64,000 nt of DNA from Spirochaetae bacterium HGW-Spirochaetae-1 (GCA_002839375.1 PGXY01000001.1:1-64000); one strand, 5' to 3'. Shown: positions 33,588-43,641, counted from the first letter of the stretch. Made by a program: numbers and translations. The notes: generated from the letters alone by a model not told the origin.

Positions 33588-35342
33588 ATGCAGCTGATCG
33601 ATATCCTCATAATATCCGCATATTTTGCCGTGAGTATCGGCATTGCTTTTTTATTTTCACGGCGTGCCGGCCAAAGCAGGGAAGAGTACTTCCTGTCGGG
33701 CCGGAAACTTCCCTGGTGGATTGCCGGGACCGCCATGGTGGCCACGACTTTTGCCGCTGATACGCCTTTGGCCGTAACCGAACTGGTGGCCACTAAGGGA
33801 ATCGCCGGCAACTGGCTCTGGTGGAACATGGTGGCGGGCAATGTCCTGACGGTTTTTTTCTTCGCAAAATTATGGAGGCGTGCAGGTATACTGACCGATG
33901 TGGAATTCATCGAGCTCAGGTACAGCGGTAAACCTGCCGCTTTTCTTCGCGGCTTCAGGGCATTGTACCTGGGGATTTTCATGAATATCATCATCATGGG
34001 ATGGGTAAACGTGGCCCTGGCGGAAATACTGAAAAACATCTTCGGTATTTCCCGCGAGGAGGTTTATATCTGGATATTCGCTGCCATGATTTTTGTGGGC
34101 ATCTATTCGGCCGTGTCAGGACTCTGGGGTATTGCTTTCACAGACATTTTTCAATTTATACTGGCCATGGCGGGATGCATCATACTCGCCGTTGTCATAC
34201 TTAACCTGCCCCAGATTGGCGGGATTGATGGATTGAAAAAGTCCCTGCCCGGCGAAGTCTTTTCTTTTTTCCCAAAGGTCCAGTGGAATGCGGGCACCGT
34301 TGCGACGGGAGTGCTCAGCCTCTCATTTTCTGCATTTATGGCACACATAGCAATCCAATGGTGGTCTTCATGGTATCCTGGTGCAGAACCGGGCGGCGGG
34401 GGATATGTTGCCCAGCGGATGATGTCGGCCCGTGATGAGCGCCATTCACAACTTGCAACACTCTGGTTTACCATCGCCCATTACGCGATACGGCCATGGC
34501 CTTGGATTATTGTCGCCCTGGCATCAATGGTGCTCTATCCCGATCTTGCAGCCGATGAAAAAAAAGCGGGTTACATTATGGCAATGAGGGACCACCTTCC
34601 TCCGGGATTACTGGGGCTTCTCGTGGCGGCCTTTCTTGCCGCCTATATGTCAACCATAGCAACTCACCTGAACTGGGGGAGTTCCTATATTATGAATGAT
34701 TTTTACCGACGCTTTGTGAAGAAGGAAGCGTCTGAAAAGCACTATGTACTGGTATCGAGAATCGTTACCATGATCCTCGTTGTTTTATCAACTATCATGG
34801 TTTTGTTTATAAATTCAATCTCCGGGGCCTGGGCCTTTATTATCGAATGCGGAGCCGGGCTCGGCCTGGTCCTTATCCTGCGGTGGTTCTGGTGGAGGAT
34901 AAATGCCTGGTCGGAAATTGCGGCTATGATTGTTCCTTTTATCGGATTTTCATTGAGCAAATGGGTGTTACTGATAGAGTTTCCTGAAAGCATGTTTTTT
35001 ATTGTAGGAATAACAACTGTTGTATGGCTTATCGTTACATGGTTTACCAGGCCGGAAGATCACGAAACGTTGATTCGGTTTTATCGGCGTGTACGGCCGG
35101 GAGGGCCCGGGTGGAAAAAAATCAGAGCCGAATTGCCTGACGTGGCCCACGGGGAACCGCTTACCGGGCTTTTTGTTAACTGGATACTGGGAGTAGCCCT
35201 GGTTTATTTATCTTTATTTTCTATCGGCTACCTGGTGATGAAAGAATATGTGAAAGGTGGTGTTTTGCTCACCCTGGCGGTTATAGTTTTCCTGGTCATG
35301 AGCCGCTTTCTCGGAAAAGAAAATCCCGCCGAATTGCAATAG
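33588..35342 (+). CDS. Sodium:solute symporter family transporter
   Basis: 584 residues, about 13 membrane helices, LeuT-like fold of the SSS family. Visible landmarks: FLFSRRAGQSREEYFLSGRK, WWIAGTAMVATTFAADTPLA, and ATHLNWGSSYIMNDFY near helix 9. Sodium-dependent uptake is the family role; the substrate cannot be read from sequence. 23 bases after cheX, so possibly in one transcript. Confidence 0.9.
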   Translation: MQLIDILIISAYFAVSIGIAFLFSRRAGQSREEYFLSGRKLPWWIAGTAMVATTFAADTPLAVTELVATKGIAGNWLWWNMVAGNVLTVFFFAKLWRRAGILTDVEFIELRYSGKPAAFLRGFRALYLGIFMNIIIMGWVNVALAEILKNIFGISREEVYIWIFAAMIFVGIYSAVSGLWGIAFTDIFQFILAMAGCIILAVVILNLPQIGGIDGLKKSLPGEVFSFFPKVQWNAGTVATGVLSLSFSAFMAHIAIQWWSSWYPGAEPGGGGYVAQRMMSARDERHSQLATLWFTIAHYAIRPWPWIIVALASMVLYPDLAADEKKAGYIMAMRDHLPPGLLGLLVAAFLAAYMSTIATHLNWGSSYIMNDFYRRFVKKEASEKHYVLVSRIVTMILVVLSTIMVLFINSISGAWAFIIECGAGLGLVLILRWFWWRINAWSEIAAMIVPFIGFSLSKWVLLIEFPESMFFIVGITTVVWLIVTWFTRPEDHETLIRFYRRVRPGGPGWKKIRAELPDVAHGEPLTGLFVNWILGVALVYLSLFSIGYLVMKEYVKGGVLLTLAVIVFLVMSRFLGKENPAELQ

Positions 35343-35568
35343 ATCGTCCTGTCATTGATTCCTGGGAAAAAGTGCCGCAGTGATATGCCCGGTGAATGTT
35401 TATCACCGCTCTTCCGCATTGGGTAAACCAGGTTTTTTTCAATTTGCGGCAAACCTTGTCGGGCAACAGGCTGAAATTAATTACTTGTATTAAATGATAA
35501 AAAGGTATATTGTACTTAATTAGATATACCATATTCATGAATTTTACCGATGTCGGAAAGGACTGGAA

Positions 35569-36903
35569 ATGTCACCCCGTGAGGATCTGAAAAAAATTTA
35601 CACGGCTGCCATAGATGCCGTCAATCCTGAGAACGCCGTAAGGGCAAACCTGAAACGGAAAAAAGACAGTATATTTGTTCGCGATCAGGCGGGAAAAATT
35701 GAGGAGTATGATCTAACAAGATATAAAAACATTTATGTTGTCGGTGCAGGTAAAGCAACCTCTCTCATGACAAAAGCCGTAGAGGAAATCCTGGGTGACA
35801 GAATAACCGCGGGTATCATCTGCGTAAAATATGGATATACGACGGAATTAACAAAAATAAGGATGATCGAAGGCGCACACCCCGTGCCTGACGAGATGGG
35901 CGCACAGGGCGCAAAAGAAATTCACGATCTTCTAAGCAAGGCCGGAGAGGACGACCTGGTAATTTCTCTCATCTCGGGAGGTGGATCATCATTGCTCCCT
36001 CTGCCGCCGGAATCGATAACTCTTGGTGAAAAAAAAACAGTTACGGATCTACTCTTGAAGAGCGGTGCTGCAATACATGAAGTCAATGCGATCCGCAAGC
36101 ATATCTCGCGGACCAAGGGAGGAAACCTGGCCAGGGCTGCCTGGCCTGCCACGGTTGTAAATATGATGATATCGGACGTGGTAGGTGACAATATGGATGT
36201 AATAGCCTCAGGTCCCTTTGTGCCTGACAGTTCCACCTTTCATGAAGCACGGGAAATACTGGAAAAATATCATCTGATCGGGAAGGTTCCGGCCTCCATA
36301 TCGGGATATATAGCCAAAGGGGAGGCCGGGGAAATACCTGAAAATCCCGGTATTGAAAGTAAAATTTTCAGAAATACAAAGAATAGCATCATTGCATCGA
36401 ATATTACTGCGCTAAAAGCGGCCATGGAACGGGCCCGTAAACTGGGGTACAATGCCTGTATTCTTTCCTCGCTCATTGAGGGGGATACGGGGGATGCGGC
36501 ACTATGGCATGCCAGGATAGCACGCGAAATAGTGGCTACATCAAATCCCCTGCCTGCTCCGGCCTGTATTTTGAGTGGAGGAGAAACAACGGTTGTAGTC
36601 AGCGGTCAGGGGAAGGGAGGGAGAAACATGGAATTTGCATTGCAGGCAGCCCCCCATATTCACGGCTTAAATACGGTCATCATGGCCAGTATAGGTACTG
36701 ACGGAACCGATGGTCCTACTGATGCAGCAGGGGCTCTTGCCGATGGGACAACCGTTGAACGTGCAGTACGGAAAAATTTGAATATAGATAATTTTATCGG
36801 GAATAATGATTCCTATTCATTTTTCAGCAATCTCGGGGATCTTATTATTACCGGACCGACAAACACAAATGTTATGGATGTGAGAATCATTCTCGTTTCT
36901 TGA
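35569..36903 (+). CDS. Glycerate 2-kinase (type 2, GckA/TtuD-like)
   Basis: 444 residues, both domains present. The N-terminal DUF4147 domain has VVGAGKATSLMTKAVEE, GAHPVPDE and LISGGGSSLLPLPPE; the C-terminal MOFRL domain has LSGGETTVVVSGQGKGGRNM and GTDGTDGPTDAAGA. The family phosphorylates D-glycerate to 2-phosphoglycerate, feeding glycolysis. AAAGGAC lies before the ATG. Monocistronic, with a long AT-rich stretch after it. Confidence 0.93.
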   Translation: MSPREDLKKIYTAAIDAVNPENAVRANLKRKKDSIFVRDQAGKIEEYDLTRYKNIYVVGAGKATSLMTKAVEEILGDRITAGIICVKYGYTTELTKIRMIEGAHPVPDEMGAQGAKEIHDLLSKAGEDDLVISLISGGGSSLLPLPPESITLGEKKTVTDLLLKSGAAIHEVNAIRKHISRTKGGNLARAAWPATVVNMMISDVVGDNMDVIASGPFVPDSSTFHEAREILEKYHLIGKVPASISGYIAKGEAGEIPENPGIESKIFRNTKNSIIASNITALKAAMERARKLGYNACILSSLIEGDTGDAALWHARIAREIVATSNPLPAPACILSGGETTVVVSGQGKGGRNMEFALQAAPHIHGLNTVIMASIGTDGTDGPTDAAGALADGTTVERAVRKNLNIDNFIGNNDSYSFFSNLGDLIITGPTNTNVMDVRIILVS

Positions 36904-37107
36904 TGAGGGGAAATGTCTTTCATTCTCAACTTATATGTTCAATTTGTTTATATGAAATAAATCATAAATTAATTTTATTAAATTAAAAAAATAAGTTGCT
37001 TATATGTAAGAAGTTATTTATAATAACCTATATAATATATTTTTATGGGCATGGAAGCCTTAATGTGCAAGAATCAATAATACTTGATTACTATGAGGAG
37101 TTGAATT

Positions 37108-37890
37108 ATGAAGATGAGGAAAATGTTAAAAGTGTTTTCTCTTATTCTGATCACCGTGTTTGCCGTATCAACGCTGGTATCAGGCCAGGAAGAGAAAAAA
37201 GAAGATGTATCTATGAATGCAGACGGGACTTACAGCAGCACAAAATATAATGAGGCTGAAAGACCGGAAGACTCATATCTTGCCAAATTTCATGCACAGG
37301 ATGTGGTAGCTAAACTGATGAAGAAAAATCTGGATCAGATTTATCTTCTGAAGGTGATTGTATCGAATTTTAAGGACAAAGGCTGGGAAGAGGAATATAA
37401 GAAATGTTATGCCGGATATAAAAAGGCCATGGACCTTTATTATAAACGGAATATTATTTATTCCAGAGTAGAGTTCGAAAATAATAAGAAAGATATTTCC
37501 GATCTGTTGAAAAAAATCACCGATGAATATAAGAAAGATACGCAGACCATGTTGAATGACTGTGCCGATAAAATACTCCTTCTTCATCTGGATGAAAAAA
37601 CAAGATCTGATCCAAATAAAAATAGAGAGCTCCATCTCAACCAGATGAGGCTAAGAATATCCTACGGTCAGTTCGATGATGCACTTTCTTCAAGCATTGA
37701 CAAGAACTACGAAACGGCAGTTTATCATTACCGCGTTTCCAAAACGTATGCCATAAAAATTATTGAAGAACTGGCAACTCCCAACGAAACCCAGGGTGTT
37801 AAGGATAAATACAAGATTCATAAGGCTGATAATCTGAACAGAATTTTTGAAACATCGTCTTCGGCCGGTGGAACGAAAACACCACAGTAA
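37108..37890 (+). CDS. Exported helical protein of unknown function
   Basis: 260 residues. Signal peptide (MLKVFSLILITVFAVSTLVSG) followed by an acidic, Lys-rich and mainly helical protein with charged segments (DKGWEEEYKKCYAGYKKAMD; EYKKDTQTMLNDCADK). Possibly helical-repeat, but no family is recognised. Good ribosome site GAGGAG. A terminator follows, so it is a single-gene unit. Confidence 0.75.
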   Translation: MKMRKMLKVFSLILITVFAVSTLVSGQEEKKEDVSMNADGTYSSTKYNEAERPEDSYLAKFHAQDVVAKLMKKNLDQIYLLKVIVSNFKDKGWEEEYKKCYAGYKKAMDLYYKRNIIYSRVEFENNKKDISDLLKKITDEYKKDTQTMLNDCADKILLLHLDEKTRSDPNKNRELHLNQMRLRISYGQFDDALSSSIDKNYETAVYHYRVSKTYAIKIIEELATPNETQGVKDKYKIHKADNLNRIFETSSSAGGTKTPQ

Positions 37891-37914
37891 ATATATTCTT
37901 ATCGCGATAGAATA

Positions 37915-37946
37915 ATTAAAAAAAGGGGAAAGATTATTCCCCTTTT
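37915..37946 (+). terminator. Rho-independent terminator after the exported helical protein
   Basis: Stem built from aaaaaaaggggaa and ttccccttttttaa around a six-base loop (agatta), with flanking A and T runs extending it. It works on either strand but lies 25 bases after the plus-strand stop. Confidence 0.9.
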
Positions 37947-37973
37947 TTAATTAATTGCCGGTATTTTATCATT

Positions 37974-39353
37974 ATGCTAAAAAACATCCTGGAATATCTA
38001 CTCAGATTTTTTTTCAGATCAATACAGCCCGCATTAATATTTTTTATCCTTTTTCATCCAACACACCTGGCGGAATATGAATTCCCCACTTTCAGGCTTG
38101 TTCTTGACCCCGGACATGGGGGAGTCTGCATGTTTCCCCGATCCGTGCATGGAGACAGATATGATCCCATATCAAAAACATATCTTGATGAATTCCGTGA
38201 CGGGGCCAGCAGAAGGAATATTTACGAACATGAAATTGTCTACAGTATTGCCCGGAAAGTTCAAAAGCTGCTGGGATACTGCGCTCCGGGAGGTGATTTT
38301 GAATCCTTTAAACAGATATTGGAGAAATATACTGATGGGGATGTAAAACAGATAAATATTATAGTGAAAATGAGCAGGGAAAAATCCATGTCCGAAGAAA
38401 AAGCTGAAAAAATGGAGGATCCAAATGCAGGATACCGGCTCTTTGATTTCCCCGATGAAAATGATAATAAACAATACGGCCGAATTTCAAAAATAAACAG
38501 TTTCAGACCTCATCTTGTTGTTTCTCTTCATCTGGCAGGGGCTGCACCGGATGAATACAAGGGAATGAATCCAGTACTGGCGGCACCTTACAGGTTGCTG
38601 GAGAATGGGTTAAAATATCTGAGACATGAAATCACCGATCAGGAATATTTTCATGAGGACCCCCTGAGCGACTGGTTCTGTGAATCGAACAGGCGAACAC
38701 CATTTCAGTGGCACCTCTCGGACGTTTCACAGTATTTTACGGGCTTCCCCCTGGACCGGCATCTAAATATTGAAAAGAAGGAATTCAAGGGATATCGGCA
38801 GAACATGGTGACCTGGAGGTATAATGATTCTCCCGGATGGGAACAGATCGCAATTTATCACTTCCCTTATTCGCGGTATTCCATGGATTATAATGATGTG
38901 GTCCCGGAAGGTAGATTCTGGGAACGGGAACAATCCGTTTATGAAAGCTATCGCCGTGACGGCGGTTATGAGGGGTTTGGAGGAGATAATTCATTTGCTT
39001 CATATGAGTTGATACGGTATATACTTTACTCGCTGAATATCAGCGGAAACAGTCATCCCAAGCAGGTACCCGGTAAATCCTATGTTTCAATATGGATTTT
39101 ACCCATGCATATTAATGCCATAAATGCCTTTATTGAACTGGGCTACCTGAACCGGCAAAGGGACCGGTATATCCTGCTTAACAAACAGGAAGAGATAGCT
39201 GAAGGGATAGCTGTGGGTATTTATTCCCTGTTCGCAGGTCTTACTCCGCGGGAGAAATCCGTTAAAAATTCTCCTCTGGGAAAAAAGATTGACCTCGATA
39301 AATACAAAATAAGTAATGATACAAGCTATTTTGACCTGGTATGGGATGAATGA
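37974..39353 (+). CDS. N-acetylmuramoyl-L-alanine amidase (Amidase_3 type) with large insertions
   Basis: 459 residues, N-terminal membrane/signal segment. Zinc-site order of the Amidase_3 family: His48 in DPGHGG, Glu87 in YEHEIVYSIARKV, His186 in VVSLHLAG, catalytic Glu388 in FIELGYLNRQRDR. It should cleave the amide linking MurNAc to the stem peptide. Spacing between the ligands is far longer than in the compact family (about 180 residues in all), so two insertions, at about 95-180 and 195-380, are present. Overlaps the following htrA-like gene by four bases (ATGA). Confidence 0.88.
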   Translation: MLKNILEYLLRFFFRSIQPALIFFILFHPTHLAEYEFPTFRLVLDPGHGGVCMFPRSVHGDRYDPISKTYLDEFRDGASRRNIYEHEIVYSIARKVQKLLGYCAPGGDFESFKQILEKYTDGDVKQINIIVKMSREKSMSEEKAEKMEDPNAGYRLFDFPDENDNKQYGRISKINSFRPHLVVSLHLAGAAPDEYKGMNPVLAAPYRLLENGLKYLRHEITDQEYFHEDPLSDWFCESNRRTPFQWHLSDVSQYFTGFPLDRHLNIEKKEFKGYRQNMVTWRYNDSPGWEQIAIYHFPYSRYSMDYNDVVPEGRFWEREQSVYESYRRDGGYEGFGGDNSFASYELIRYILYSLNISGNSHPKQVPGKSYVSIWILPMHINAINAFIELGYLNRQRDRYILLNKQEEIAEGIAVGIYSLFAGLTPREKSVKNSPLGKKIDLDKYKISNDTSYFDLVWDE

Positions 39354-40660
39354 TGTTGCAAAAAATAAAAACAGTACTAATCATTATACCGTTTATCATT
39401 TTGAATTCAGCGCACCTGTATTCTTCACCCGATGAATTTAATCGTTTTTTTATTGAAGCAGCAGGGAAGGCCAAACCCTCCGTAGTTAATATTATCATCT
39501 ATAAGAAAAGCGGCAGGGGAGGGTCCTATAATCTTAAAAAGGTGGCTGATGGCACAGGGACAATCATTACCCAGGACGGCATGGTAGTAACCAATTATCA
39601 TGTTGTGTCCCGGGGCGATCTGTACCAATTTATCACCAGCAATGGCTCACGCCATGATGCAGTCGCCTTTAAAGACGGTTCTTACTATATTGCCGATATA
39701 AAAACAGATATCGCTATATTGAGGATGGAAAACCGTCATGGACAGACCTTTGTACCCATAACCATCGCTTCATCGAATGATCTGAGCGAGGGGGAATGGG
39801 TTCTTGCCATCGGAAATCCCTATGGCCTTAAACAATCTATCACTAGCGGTATAGTCTCTTCAAAAGGGCGGAACAACATTGGATTTGCCGATATAGAAGA
39901 TTTTATCCAGTCCGATGTCTCGATCAACCCGGGTAATTCCGGGGGACCCCTGGTCAATCTTCACGGAGAAATGGTTGGGCTGAATACGGCCATCAGGACC
40001 GTTTCAGGCGGTTCCCAGGGTATTAGTTTTGCCATTCCTTCCCAGATAGTCAAGCATGTCTGCTATGAATTGAACAGGCATGGCAGAGTAAGAAGGGGAT
40101 GGCTGGGATTCCTTGCAAGGGAAAAGAGACTCAATAAAACTGGAAACAACAGTTATGTTGAGATATTTTCTATAATAAGGAACTCTCCGGCTGAACACTC
40201 GGGACTCCGTGAAGGGGACCTTGTCAGGAAAATGGATGGCAAGGCAATCACCTCTCTTGGCATGGTCATTGCCCTGATAGGCAAAAAACCTGTGGGAGAA
40301 ACGATATCCATTACTGTTTCCCGTGACGGGAAGCTGTATGATTTTTCCATGCCTCTCAGGGAAAAGAACGAATATCAAAAAATAAGGAAGGTTCTTCAAT
40401 CACTGTTTATCCGGTATGGCATTGAGATTGATGAGAATGTAAATTCCGGGAATGTCGTTATATCCTCCATCTCTCCAAGAAGTGCCGGCAGTGATATTGC
40501 CGCCGGGGATATAATCCTTGCACTTAACGGTATAAGAATCAGCAATGTGGATGATTTTATACGTGTTTTTTCTAAAAATGCCTTGAGCATATCAAGGATG
40601 GAAATATATCGTGAAAATATGCTTCATGAAGTATTTTTCCCGGATGATAATTCACGATAG
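39350..40660 (+). CDS. HtrA/DegP-like trypsin-fold serine protease with two PDZ domains
   Basis: 436 residues with a signal peptide (to about residue 25). Catalytic triad His84 (TNYHVVS), Asp120 (KTDIAILRM) and Ser197 (NPGNSGGPL). PDZ1 is at about 260-330 (NSPAEHSGLREGDLVRKMDG) and PDZ2 at about 350-425 (SAGSDIAAGDIILALNGI). A periplasmic quality-control protease, here translated with an amidase, so a role in envelope maintenance is inferred. The start gives MM and lies inside the amidase stop. Confidence 0.93.
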   Translation: MMLQKIKTVLIIIPFIILNSAHLYSSPDEFNRFFIEAAGKAKPSVVNIIIYKKSGRGGSYNLKKVADGTGTIITQDGMVVTNYHVVSRGDLYQFITSNGSRHDAVAFKDGSYYIADIKTDIAILRMENRHGQTFVPITIASSNDLSEGEWVLAIGNPYGLKQSITSGIVSSKGRNNIGFADIEDFIQSDVSINPGNSGGPLVNLHGEMVGLNTAIRTVSGGSQGISFAIPSQIVKHVCYELNRHGRVRRGWLGFLAREKRLNKTGNNSYVEIFSIIRNSPAEHSGLREGDLVRKMDGKAITSLGMVIALIGKKPVGETISITVSRDGKLYDFSMPLREKNEYQKIRKVLQSLFIRYGIEIDENVNSGNVVISSISPRSAGSDIAAGDIILALNGIRISNVDDFIRVFSKNALSISRMEIYRENMLHEVFFPDDNSR

Positions 40661-40672
40661 AATTTTAAACAC

Positions 40673-41128
40673 ATGAAAAGATTGTTATACATCATCTTCC
40701 TTATGCTCATATCCTGGGATTTCAGTTCCAGTGCTGCGCCACGTGATGAAAGGGGAGAAGCGATACTCATACTGGATAAGGCCTTTTATTACGAGCTCTA
40801 TGCAACACCCCTGGTTCACCGGGAGCAATACCTGGAAAAAAAAATAAACATGATAGTTCAGGGACATGCCGTTGTTACTGTTATTGACCGTCTCAGCAGA
40901 TACAGAAAACAATATCGGGTGCAGCTCGAAGATAATGCGGCACAGCGATATAAGCTGACAATCATATATAATATTTTTTTTGACAATGAGGACTCATTGA
41001 AGATGTTGAACCAGAATGAAATATTTGAATTCAAGGGACAGTTCATGTCCTGCACATCGCTCAATACAAATCAGAATGCCTTTATTATTGACATCGTTCT
41101 TGAGGAAGGAGCGATTCTGATTGAATGA
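40673..41128 (+). CDS. Small exported protein, possible OB-fold
   Basis: 151 residues, signal peptide ending near SSSAAP. The mature part (KINMIVQGHAVVTVIDRLSR, YRVQLEDNAAQRYKLTIIYN, FEFKGQFMSC) has the strand pattern of tRNA_anti-like OB domains seen in some exported proteins. Tentative. 12 bases after the HtrA-like gene; third gene of an envelope operon. Confidence 0.65.
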   Translation: MKRLLYIIFLMLISWDFSSSAAPRDERGEAILILDKAFYYELYATPLVHREQYLEKKINMIVQGHAVVTVIDRLSRYRKQYRVQLEDNAAQRYKLTIIYNIFFDNEDSLKMLNQNEIFEFKGQFMSCTSLNTNQNAFIIDIVLEEGAILIE

Positions 41129-41221
41129 TATATATTATTGATAATGATTAAAGCTGTGAAACCGGGTACAAATCGATACTGGTGTTTATAATGAATGAAT
41201 ATTCCATCAAAGAGGTAAAAT

Positions 41222-42508
41222 ATGAAAGATTTAAAAAATGCCTATAAGACAGTCATGGACGACCATTTCCCCGATGATATGACGATAACTTTCGGCGATC
41301 AGAAACTTGTATATAAGAAGCGCGCATGGAAAATCGATGAGGACGGAACCCTCATAGAGAAGGGACTGAGGTATGGCGAGAATCCCGGTCAGGAGTCGGC
41401 CATGTATGAACTGGTGAACGGAAATCTTGTTCTTGGCAAGTGTCATTTTATACAACCGGGCAATTCTCTGGTAAGTGGCATTTCGGAAGAAATGATGATA
41501 CAGTCGGGAAAACATCCCGGGAAAATAAACCTGACCGACATTGATAATTCCCTGAATGTGATGAAGTATCTAATGGCGAAGCCGGCCGCAGTCATTGTGA
41601 AGCATAATAATCCCTGTGGTGTTGCCTATGGATCGACTATAGCTGAGGCATTCAACCGGTCCTTCCGTGCCGACAGGATTGCGGCCTTTGGCGGTTGTGT
41701 TGCCCTCAACAAAACAGTCGACAAGGAAACGGCCCAACTCATAGCAGACCAGTACCTGGAGGTCGTGGTGGCGCCCGATTATTCCGGCGAGGCGGTGGAC
41801 ATCCTGAAGACCAGGAAAAACCTGAGGATAATAAAAATTGGACGGATAGATGAGCTGGAAAAATACAGTAACTTTCAGTTTGTAGATATCAAATCCATGG
41901 TGGATGGAGGAATTATTGTTCAGCAGTCACCGCTCAATATTGTAAAGACAAGGGATGATCTGAAACCAGCCGAATCGGAATACAAGGGACAGATATATAA
42001 AATTGACCGTCTGCCATCGGACAGGGAATATGATGACCTCCTCTTCGGCTGGTTCGTGGAACAGGGCGTTACATCCAACTCCGTTATCTATGTGAAAGAC
42101 GGTGTCACCGTTGGTATAGGAACAGGTGAGCAGGACCGTGTTGGTGTGGCTGAAATCGCCGTTTACAAGGCATACACAAAATATGCAGACCTTATGTGTT
42201 TCGATAAACACGGGATTTCGCTGAAGGAACTGGAGCTCGCAGTAGATAAGGGAGAACGGAAACAAGCTGAACTGGCTGATATTAATGAGGCCACCACGGA
42301 AGCCAAAGGCGGGCTCATCGGCTCAGCTGCTGTTTCTGACGCATTCTTCCCCTTCCGTGACGGCGTTGATGTATGCATTAAAGAAGGAATTACCTCCATT
42401 GTGCAACCGGGTGGATCAATGAGGGATTTTGAAACTATCATGGCGTGTAATGAAGCAAATCCCCGTGTTGCCATGGTATTTACGGGACAGAGGGCCTTCA
42501 AGCACTGA
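41222..42508 (+). CDS. Stand-alone AICAR formyltransferase (PurH C-terminal type)
   Basis: 428 residues with PurH transformylase signatures: LRYGENPGQESA, VKHNNPCGVAYG, RADRIAAFGGCVALN, GIGTGEQDRVGVAEIA, SDAFFPFRDGVD and TSIVQPGGSMRD. The MGS-like IMP cyclohydrolase domain of ordinary PurH (about 200 N-terminal residues) is absent, replaced by a short leader. The enzyme should formylate AICAR to FAICAR; IMP cyclohydrolase must come from another gene. AGAGG precedes the ATG. Confidence 0.92.
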   Translation: MKDLKNAYKTVMDDHFPDDMTITFGDQKLVYKKRAWKIDEDGTLIEKGLRYGENPGQESAMYELVNGNLVLGKCHFIQPGNSLVSGISEEMMIQSGKHPGKINLTDIDNSLNVMKYLMAKPAAVIVKHNNPCGVAYGSTIAEAFNRSFRADRIAAFGGCVALNKTVDKETAQLIADQYLEVVVAPDYSGEAVDILKTRKNLRIIKIGRIDELEKYSNFQFVDIKSMVDGGIIVQQSPLNIVKTRDDLKPAESEYKGQIYKIDRLPSDREYDDLLFGWFVEQGVTSNSVIYVKDGVTVGIGTGEQDRVGVAEIAVYKAYTKYADLMCFDKHGISLKELELAVDKGERKQAELADINEATTEAKGGLIGSAAVSDAFFPFRDGVDVCIKEGITSIVQPGGSMRDFETIMACNEANPRVAMVFTGQRAFKH

Positions 42509-42536
42509 TCCTCAGTTTGATGGAACGGTAAGCGTT

Positions 42537-42953
42537 ATGGCGACATACACCGATTATATATCAGTCTCCTCCAGAGGTAATCGTGATGTAATCGATCTCA
42601 CGCCGTTTATAGCGGACATCATTGAAAAGAATCAAATTACCGATGGAATTGTCGCCGTCTTTTGCCCAGGTTCAACGGCGGCTATCACCACAATAGAATA
42701 TGAACCTGGCCTCAGGAAAGACATTGATGTTTTTCTTGAGCGCCTTTTCCCCTATGGGGAACACTATCATCATCATGAAACATGGAATGATGATAATGGT
42801 TCCTCGCATATCCAGGCTGCCATACTGGGCCCCGGGATAACGGTTCCCCTGGTGAACGGGAAGCTGACTCTGGGCACCTGGCAGCAAATAGTACTCGTGG
42901 ATTGCGACACCCGACCCAGAAAGCGGAAAGTTGTCATTCAGATTGTGTATTGA
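42537..42953 (+). CDS. YjbQ/UPF0047 family protein
   Basis: 138 residues from ATG 42537, chosen by the family N-terminus. Hallmarks: DGIVAVFCPGSTAAITTIEYEPG, YHHHETWNDDNGSSHIQAAI (metal-binding His cluster), GPGITVPLVNGKLTLGTWQQ and VVIQI at the end. Some members have weak thiamin phosphate synthase activity; the true role is unclear. 28 bases after the AICAR formyltransferase. Confidence 0.92.
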   Translation: MATYTDYISVSSRGNRDVIDLTPFIADIIEKNQITDGIVAVFCPGSTAAITTIEYEPGLRKDIDVFLERLFPYGEHYHHHETWNDDNGSSHIQAAILGPGITVPLVNGKLTLGTWQQIVLVDCDTRPRKRKVVIQIVY

Positions 42954-43005
42954 TAGCATGGTCTTTCCCGTAAAAACAGGGATGACATGAAAGCAATTGT
43001 TCCGG

Positions 43006-43641
43006 CTACTTCTGTTTTCGCTGCTCGTATTCCTTGATGTATTCATCAATCAGGCTTCTTTTCTGCGGCTCTGCCGGATGTTCTTGTTCCCGGACCGGTT
43101 TCACACGGTCTGCAAAGAAATTAACCAGGGCTTTGGCAGGTTTGAGGAAAAAGTTTTTAAGGGAATAGAAGAAATCAGAAAAGAAATTCACCAGGATTTT
43201 GAGAATTGACCGCTTTCCACCTGCTCCGGAGAGCGGTTTCCGGGGAGGACTGACGAAGCTCTTGACGGTTTCAGTAGTTGCTTTAGCCGCTGAGCTAATG
43301 GCAGCCGATGGAGACGATTCGGCAACACGGCCATACATGGCCGGTATTGGATTCGGAACATTGGGTATGTGAACTCTTGGTACTGAGGAGGACCGGGTAG
43401 GTATCTTTCGGAATAGGCGTGTTGACTGGGTCTCTTCCGCGCCGCGGTCTATGACAAAAAGCAAAAGATAATATACATACATAAACATATTATAGAATAT
43501 CAGGAAAAAGGCCTGCCATATCTCGAAAAAGGACCAGAATGCCTCGAGTAGTACTTTACCGAAATCAACCCATTTAAAAACAAAATTATATATATTATCC
43601 AGCGCTCCGTTGGAAAATTGTTTGACCATGCTGTATCTCAT
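43006..43641 (-). CDS. Membrane-anchored protein of unknown function
   Basis: 211 residues from ATG 43641, which has GGGAGG seven bases upstream. Two amphipathic/hydrophobic segments near the N-terminus (WQAFFLIFYNMFMYVYYLLL), a Pro/Ser-rich middle (PRVHIPNVPNPIPAMYG), then a basic helical C-terminus (SLIDEYIKEYEQRKQK). No family recognised. Alone on its strand, convergent with yjbQ. Confidence 0.65.
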   Translation of the reverse strand: MRYSMVKQFSNGALDNIYNFVFKWVDFGKVLLEAFWSFFEIWQAFFLIFYNMFMYVYYLLLFVIDRGAEETQSTRLFRKIPTRSSSVPRVHIPNVPNPIPAMYGRVAESSPSAAISSAAKATTETVKSFVSPPRKPLSGAGGKRSILKILVNFFSDFFYSLKNFFLKPAKALVNFFADRVKPVREQEHPAEPQKRSLIDEYIKEYEQRKQK

